A DNA stretch of 64,000 nt from Acidimicrobiales bacterium (GTDB lineage Bacteria; Actinomycetota; Acidimicrobiia; Acidimicrobiales; Aldehydirespiratoraceae): the NCBI GenBank assembly GCA_029246685.1, contig JAQWMR010000010.1, positions 62,001-126,000 on the forward strand, given 5' to 3'. Shown piece by piece: positions 59,280 to 64,000 of the stretch. The position numbers and the translations under genes were made by a program. Within the stretch, counting starts at the first letter, position 1, and each line of letters opens with the position of its first letter. The notes beneath the pieces are model-generated. The model saw only the letters and a program-made list of their open reading frames with translations. It searched no databases and was not told where the DNA came from.

Positions 59280-60912
59280 GGAGGGATGCCTGGAGGTGGG
59301 GGAGGATGGCGTCGGAGATGAGGGCGGCGCCGGCCTCGTTGGTGTGGACGAAATCCCAGAAGAGGGACCTGGCCTCGCCGTCAAGGGCGTCGCTGAGATC
59401 GATGACCGGATCGGCAAGTCGGCTCCGGACCCGCTCCGTCATCGGGAACCAGACGTCGGTGTCGTAACCGGGTAGGCCGACCAGTTCGACCTCGGCGGGG
59501 GCCAACGGGTCCTTGGTGTAGAGGTACGGCTGCCAGAAGAAGAGCGCGTCGAAGCCATAGCCCGCGCCGAGAGCGGTGACGTGGTCCACGCCCCGGCGAT
59601 GGATGGCGACGGCGGCGTCGGCAGCAGCGATCGGATCGATCGAGCCGATGGGGGCGGCCTCGATTTCGGCGACCTGAATCGCGGGCGCGTCATCGCCGAA
59701 CGCATCGCGGACCCTGCCGATGGCAAGAGCCACAGAGCTGTGGTCCGCCCACCACGAGCGCACCGTCTGCGCCACGGTCTTCTCATCGACCGTCGCTGCT
59801 GGGGTCGTCAGCCCGAAGAACAGGTGCGTCGGCTCGTCGTGGACGCCGAACTGCGTCTGCAATGTGAGGTCATTGAAGCCGTCGTAGAAGACGACCACGT
59901 CCGGCGGTGCCCGCGTGCCGGCCGACAGCTCCGCTTCGAGGAGCTGGACTTGCTGCCACTGTGAGTACGCCGGATGGCCGAAGTTGGTCGCGTTGATGGC
60001 CACGCCGTTCGCGGCGAGGGCGTCCACAAGCGCTGACGGGATCGTCGCATCGTCGGCCTGGCCCGATCCGTACATCGTCGAGCCGCCGAAGAACCAGACC
60101 TCCGGCCCGTCGGAGCCGGCGGCCGAGGAGTTGGAGCGCCGGGCGCCGTCGGTGACGGTGACGAGGTCGCTCTCATGCGTCACCCCCGTGCCGAAGCGCC
60201 AACCGATGAACGGGTCTGTCGCGCCGAGCCCGGCCGAGCCGAACTCTCGAAAGAGCTGCGCCGCATTGTCCTGCGCGACCAGCGCTTCCTGTGCGACCGG
60301 GTCGAACCCGAAGACCGGCCCGGCGACAGGATCGTAGGGGTCGCCGCGGTCGATCCACACGATCAGCGATCCGAGGGCGACGTCCGCCACGAGCAGGAGG
60401 ACCACGGCGCCGACGACTCCCCGGATCCAACGGGGCGAGCCAACAGGAGTCGAGGAGCCGGTCGCCTCGCGTCGGTAGCGCTCGTCGCCGAACTGCCGAG
60501 ACCGGAGGTCCGACTCGTCGGCCGGCCGGGGAAGCCACCGGCTGTCCACGCGTCGACCGGCGAAGGGGTCCATTGGATCCGTTCGGGTCGCCCGGGCGAA
60601 GAGCGACACCGGTGTGAAGATGACGAGCTGCACCAGGCCGAGAAGGACGATGGTCAGCAGGCGACCCACGTGATGACCGAGCCACGCCGCGCCACGGTCC
60701 AGGAGCTCTCGAAAGCGAGGCGAGACGAGCGTCGCGGCCGTGACGATCGTGACCAGGACGAGCGCGATGACCGCCAACTCGTGCGCGCCGAGGAGCCAGA
60801 GCCCGGCGATGAGCACCAGCGGCACGACGATCGGGAGGATGCGACGAGGCGGCGGTGCGGACAGTCGCGCCGGCGGGAGCGCCGACCACTTCGGAGTCGG
60901 AAGGTCGCGCAT
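59272..60912 (-). CDS. Membrane-anchored SGNH hydrolase-like protein
   Basis: A 546-residue protein with three or more N-terminal membrane spans (about 27-65, 84-105 and 168-190) and a C-terminal SGNH-type domain: FFGGSTMYGSGQ (Ser), VVFYDGFNDLTLQ (GxND) and DFVHTNEAGAAL (late His). Such proteins move or remove acyl groups on glycans or polymers. Its ATG overlaps the DUF5989 stop as TGATG. The last codons and the stop lie inside element I, so its C-terminus may have been altered. Confidence 0.82.
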   Translation of the reverse strand: MRDLPTPKWSALPPARLSAPPPRRILPIVVPLVLIAGLWLLGAHELAVIALVLVTIVTAATLVSPRFRELLDRGAAWLGHHVGRLLTIVLLGLVQLVIFTPVSLFARATRTDPMDPFAGRRVDSRWLPRPADESDLRSRQFGDERYRREATGSSTPVGSPRWIRGVVGAVVLLLVADVALGSLIVWIDRGDPYDPVAGPVFGFDPVAQEALVAQDNAAQLFREFGSAGLGATDPFIGWRFGTGVTHESDLVTVTDGARRSNSSAAGSDGPEVWFFGGSTMYGSGQADDATIPSALVDALAANGVAINATNFGHPAYSQWQQVQLLEAELSAGTRAPPDVVVFYDGFNDLTLQTQFGVHDEPTHLFFGLTTPAATVDEKTVAQTVRSWWADHSSVALAIGRVRDAFGDDAPAIQVAEIEAAPIGSIDPIAAADAAVAIHRRGVDHVTALGAGYGFDALFFWQPYLYTKDPLAPAEVELVGLPGYDTDVWFPMTERVRSRLADPVIDLSDALDGEARSLFWDFVHTNEAGAALISDAILPHLQASLPS

Positions 60913-61079
60913 CAGAACACGGTGTAGAGCGTGTAGGGCGCGGCGGCCTGGCTGATGACGATGAAGATCGTGATCAGTGCCAGCACCGCCATCAGGGGCA
61001 GGATCCACCACGCGCGGTTGATGACGGCGAAGCCGGCGAAGTCACGCACCAGGCGCACGAAGTGACGGGCCCGCAGCAT
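60912..61079 (-). CDS. DUF5989 family small membrane protein
   Basis: A 55-residue protein starting MLRARHFVRLVRDFAGFAVI with a membrane span ILPLMAVLALITIFIVISQ and a short tail. This matches DUF5989, a small protein usually found between a carbamoyltransferase and an SGNH protein, as here. TGATG overlaps on both sides make the three genes a tight operon. Its function is unknown. Confidence 0.87.
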   Translation of the reverse strand: MLRARHFVRLVRDFAGFAVINRAWWILPLMAVLALITIFIVISQAAAPYTLYTVF

Positions 61080-62932
61080 CAGTCGAGCACGAACTCGTCG
61101 CGCCAGTCGTCGGGCTCGGTCCACTCTGGCTGTTCGTCCTTGACGAGCACATGGTTCTCGAGCACGAGCACGTCCATCTCGGTGCGCATGAAGCAGCGGT
61201 ACGCGTCGTCCGGCGTACAGACGATCGGCTCGCCCCGGACGTTGAACGACGTGTTGATGAGCACGCCACACCCGGTGCGGGCTTCGAACGCTTCGAGGAT
61301 CTCCCGGAATCGTGGACTTGTCGATGCACTCACGGTCTGGACTCGCGCGCTGCCGTCGACGTGGGTAACCGCGGGGATGTCGGAGCGTCGCTCGTTCACC
61401 CATGACCGCAGGTCGTCGCTGTCTCGACTGCGGCGCAGGGTCGCCGTGTCGACCCGCTCGTGGGCAACCGGCGCGACGAGAAGCATGTACGGCGATTCGC
61501 CCTCGAGTTCGAACCAGTCGTCCACCTGCTCGGCGAGCACAGCCGGAGCGAAGGGCCGGAACGACTCGCGGTACTTGATCTTCAGGTTCATCGTGGACTG
61601 CATGTCCGTTGAGCGGGGGTCGCCGATGATCGACCGATGACCGAGGGCTCGGGGCCCGAACTCCATCGGTCCCTGGAACATCCCGACGACGCGACCCTCG
61701 TCGATCTCGGCGGCGATCCGCTCGGCTCGCGCCGCGCCCTGGAGCGTGTGGTGGGGGAGACTGGCTTCGTTCAGCCACGCCCCGATCTCGTCGGATGCGA
61801 ACTCGGGCCCCAGGTAGGCCCCGTGCATCGCGTCGCGGCCCCGGGGGTCGACGGTGCGGGGTCGGTCCATCAGGCGGTGCCAGCCGAGGTAGGCCGCGCC
61901 GACCGCGCCGCCTGCATCACCCGCCGCCGGCTGGAGCCAGATCTCGTCGAAGACGCCTTCGCGCAGCAGCACGCCGTTGGCGACACAGTTGAGTGCGACA
62001 CCGCCGGCGAGACACGCCTTCGACTCGCCGGTGATCGCACGAGCGCGGCGCGCCATCGCCAGAACCGCCTCCTCGGTCACCTGTTGGATGGAAGCTGCGA
62101 GGTCCATTTCCCGGCGTGTGATGTCGGACTCGGGTGACCGCGGGGGCCCGTCGAACAACGCGGCGAACCGATCGTTGGTCATCGTCAACCCGGCGAGATA
62201 GTCGAAGTACGAGAGATCGAGTGTGAACGAGCCGTCGTCGTGAAGGTCGATCAGATGCTGCTTGATCGTCTCGGCGTAGCGGGGCTCCCCGTAGGGGGCG
62301 AGCCCCATGAGCTTGTACTCGCCGCTGTTGACCCGGAACCCGCAGAAGTAGGTGAACGCGGAGTAGAGCATGCCGAGCGAGTGGGGGAAGTCGATCTCTT
62401 CGAGCAGGCGCACCTCGTTGCCGGCACCCCGGCCGATCGAACTCGTCGCCCATTCGCCGACGCCGTCGAACGTGAGAATCGCGGCTGACTCGAACGGCGA
62501 CGGATAGAACGCGCTCGCCGCGTGGCTCTCGTGGTGCTCGACGAACCAGCGGTCGCCGGCGCGGCCATAGCCGAGCGACTCGATTCCCTTGTCGATCTCG
62601 TAGGGGATCCAGAGCTTCTCGCGCAACCACAGCGGGATGGCTTGGCGGAACGACGCGAACCCCCGCGGGCCGACCTTCAGATACGTGCGGAGGAGCCGGA
62701 CGAAGGTCGTGAGCGGCTTCTCGTAGAACACGATGGCGTCGATGCCGTCACGTTCGACCCCGGCGGAGTGCAGGCACCATTCGATCGCGTTCTCCGGGAA
62801 CGACGCGTCGTGCTTGACCCGGGTGAAGCGCTCCTCCTGGGCAGCCGCGACGAGCTCGCCGTCCACCAGGAGCGCGGCCGCGCTGTCGTGGTAGAAGGCG
62901 CTGATCCCGAGAACGGTGGTGGGCCGCGACAT
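61079..62932 (-). CDS. NodU/CmcH-type carbamoyltransferase
   Basis: A 617-residue enzyme. The N-terminal ASKHA-type domain has GISAFYHDSAAALLVDGEL and FVEHHESHAASAFYPSPF with the metal-binding His residues. The C-terminal YrdC-like region has MEFGPRALGHRSIIGDPR and LINTSFNVRGEPIVCTP. Family members transfer carbamoyl from carbamoyl phosphate to a hydroxyl of a sugar or natural product. With DUF5989 and the SGNH protein it probably modifies an envelope or secreted glycan (inference). Confidence 0.92.
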   Translation of the reverse strand: MSRPTTVLGISAFYHDSAAALLVDGELVAAAQEERFTRVKHDASFPENAIEWCLHSAGVERDGIDAIVFYEKPLTTFVRLLRTYLKVGPRGFASFRQAIPLWLREKLWIPYEIDKGIESLGYGRAGDRWFVEHHESHAASAFYPSPFESAAILTFDGVGEWATSSIGRGAGNEVRLLEEIDFPHSLGMLYSAFTYFCGFRVNSGEYKLMGLAPYGEPRYAETIKQHLIDLHDDGSFTLDLSYFDYLAGLTMTNDRFAALFDGPPRSPESDITRREMDLAASIQQVTEEAVLAMARRARAITGESKACLAGGVALNCVANGVLLREGVFDEIWLQPAAGDAGGAVGAAYLGWHRLMDRPRTVDPRGRDAMHGAYLGPEFASDEIGAWLNEASLPHHTLQGAARAERIAAEIDEGRVVGMFQGPMEFGPRALGHRSIIGDPRSTDMQSTMNLKIKYRESFRPFAPAVLAEQVDDWFELEGESPYMLLVAPVAHERVDTATLRRSRDSDDLRSWVNERRSDIPAVTHVDGSARVQTVSASTSPRFREILEAFEARTGCGVLINTSFNVRGEPIVCTPDDAYRCFMRTEMDVLVLENHVLVKDEQPEWTEPDDWRDEFVLD

Positions 62933-63024
62933 CGGTGCAGACCGTACCCGCCCCCTCCGTTCTCTGATGCCTTCGTCGCCGTATACGGTTCGGGTTCGTC
63001 AGAAACCGAGAAGGTGGGTCTGTC

Positions 63025-63759
63025 ATGGGAGATCTGGACGGGAAGGTCGCGATCGTCACCGGGTCGTCGAGCGGAATCGGTGAAGCGGCCGCGCGCTCGC
63101 TTGCCGATGCGGGGGCGTCGTTGGTCGTGAACTCGTCGAGCTCGGTCGAGGCCGGCGAGAAGATCGCAGCGTCGTTGCCCACGGACTCGATCTATGTGCA
63201 GGCCGACATCTCAGACGAGGAGCAGGACCGCGCACTCATCGCCACGACGCTCGACCGGTTCGGAAAGCTCGACATCCTCGTGAACAACGCGGGATGGACG
63301 ACCCGCGTCGACCACGCCGATCACGAGGCGCTGACGAACGACATCCTGTTCAAGACATTCGAGATCAACGTCTACGGAACGTGGTGGCTCACGCGGGCGG
63401 CGATGCCCGCGCTGCGCGAGTCCGAGGGCTGCATCGTGAACGTCACGTCGATCGCCGGACTCCGCCCACTCGGCTCGTCACTCGCATACGGCATGGCCAA
63501 GGCGGCGCTCAACAGCTTCACCGAGGACCTGGCCCGCTACTGCGGCCCCGTCCGGGCCAACGCCGTCGCTCCCGGCCTTGTCGCGACCCCGTGGACCGAG
63601 GACTGGGACGATCTGCATGGCGGCATGGAGATGATCAATCCCATGAAGCGGTCGGCCACGCCCGAGGATTGCGCCCAGGCGATCATGGCGTGCGTCACCA
63701 ATACGTACATGAACGGCACGATCATGAAGGTCGACGGCGGCACCACACTGGTGCTCTGA
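63025..63759 (+). CDS. SDR family oxidoreductase
   Basis: A 244-residue SDR with IVTGSSSGIGEAAA near residue 10, LVNNAGWT, NVTSIAGL, YGMAKAAL and the C-terminus GTIMKVDGGTTLVL. ATG 63025 follows GAGAAGGTGGG. It precedes the mutase large subunit by 47 bases on the same strand. Confidence 0.92.
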   Translation: MGDLDGKVAIVTGSSSGIGEAAARSLADAGASLVVNSSSSVEAGEKIAASLPTDSIYVQADISDEEQDRALIATTLDRFGKLDILVNNAGWTTRVDHADHEALTNDILFKTFEINVYGTWWLTRAAMPALRESEGCIVNVTSIAGLRPLGSSLAYGMAKAALNSFTEDLARYCGPVRANAVAPGLVATPWTEDWDDLHGGMEMINPMKRSATPEDCAQAIMACVTNTYMNGTIMKVDGGTTLVL

Positions 63760-63806
63760 GGTCAAGCCGTTGGGGAGGCCCGTTCTACGGCGGGTACCGT
63801 GGATCC

Positions 63807-64000
63807 ATGAGCGTGATCCCGGACTTCACGAGCGTCGACCTCGATCTGGAGGGTCTGCCGGCCGCGTCCGGGGCGTCCGACTTCGTTTCGGAAACGCCCG
63901 AAGGCATCGACATTCCGGCTGTCACCACCGCCGACGCCGTCGCTGATCTCGACTTCCTCGACACGCTTCCCGGTCTGCCGCCGTTCCTGCGGGGCCCGTA
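63807..64000 (+). CDS. mutB: Methylmalonyl-CoA mutase large subunit, N-terminus (cut by window edge)
   Basis: The first 64 residues read MSVIPDFTSVDLDLEGLP...SETPEGIDIPAVTTADAVAD and LDFLDTLPGLPPFLRGPY. The final segment is the hallmark start of the acyl-CoA mutase catalytic barrel. The rest lies beyond the window. Another acyl-CoA mutase type is possible but less likely, given mutA 4.6 kb upstream. Confidence 0.82.
   Translation, partial: MSVIPDFTSVDLDLEGLPAASGASDFVSETPEGIDIPAVTTADAVADLDFLDTLPGLPPFLRGP

Overview
The window looks like chromosomal DNA of a high-GC actinobacterium. GTG and TTG starts are common, and there are F420-dependent luciferase-like oxidoreductases, an SCO6745-type protein, DUF3048 and DUF5989 proteins, and very many short-chain dehydrogenases (SDRs), P450s, CoA ligases and acyl-CoA dehydrogenases. 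This mix fits the Acidimicrobiia (Ilumatobacter-like), but that placement is inference. No rRNA, tRNA, CRISPR array or phage was seen.

Bases 1-17700 hold dense catabolic gene clusters. A translationally coupled minus-strand operon encodes an amidohydrolase-2 protein, a small 3Fe-4S ferredoxin, a P450, an aldehyde dehydrogenase and a CaiB-type CoA-transferase. Next come SDRs, two more amidohydrolases, a CoA ligase, a pair of acyl-CoA dehydrogenases and a second P450. Four of the divergent promoter regions share a TGAC-N6-GTTAGA site, so one regulator may control the set. The likely theme is oxidation and CoA-dependent breakdown of an unidentified ring or branched compound. Bases 17700-30220 hold a kinase interrupted by a stop codon, F420-type oxidoreductases, a nitronate monooxygenase, a CoA ligase, an M15 peptidase, aldose epimerase and a 873-residue protein joining a toroid-like N-terminus to a glycosyltransferase. 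Bases 30220-41900 hold a SulP transporter, regulators (SufR-like and Crp-like), CysQ-like phosphatase, a lipoprotein, thiolase and a second nitronate monooxygenase. Bases 41900-51800 hold a single-subunit molybdopterin oxidoreductase, an acetyltransferase, a third CoA ligase, an MFS transporter and an unusual amidohydrolase relative. Bases 51800-57300 are a branched-chain amino-acid-type ABC transporter with a fused LivH-LivM permease. Bases 57400-64000 hold methylmalonyl-CoA mutase: the small subunit at 57445 and the start of the large subunit at 63807, separated by a carbamoyltransferase/DUF5989/SGNH operon and an SDR.

The most unusual signal is a dispersed repeat family linked to a REP-associated tyrosine transposase (RAYT) at 11426-12286. 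Five 34-bp elements have 11-bp direct repeats around a palindromic core with a YCTGAC centre. All five touch or overlap stop codons. Further elements with other arms but the same centre lie at 30223, 48643 and 59242. The transposase and the SGNH gene take their own stop codons from inside an element.

The window also contains many gene remnants: an SLH-CapA gene with lost middle and frameshift, the tail of a diguanylate cyclase inside a 22-bp inverted repeat, two broken VOC genes, and a deletion scar made of gene tails at 21361-21874.
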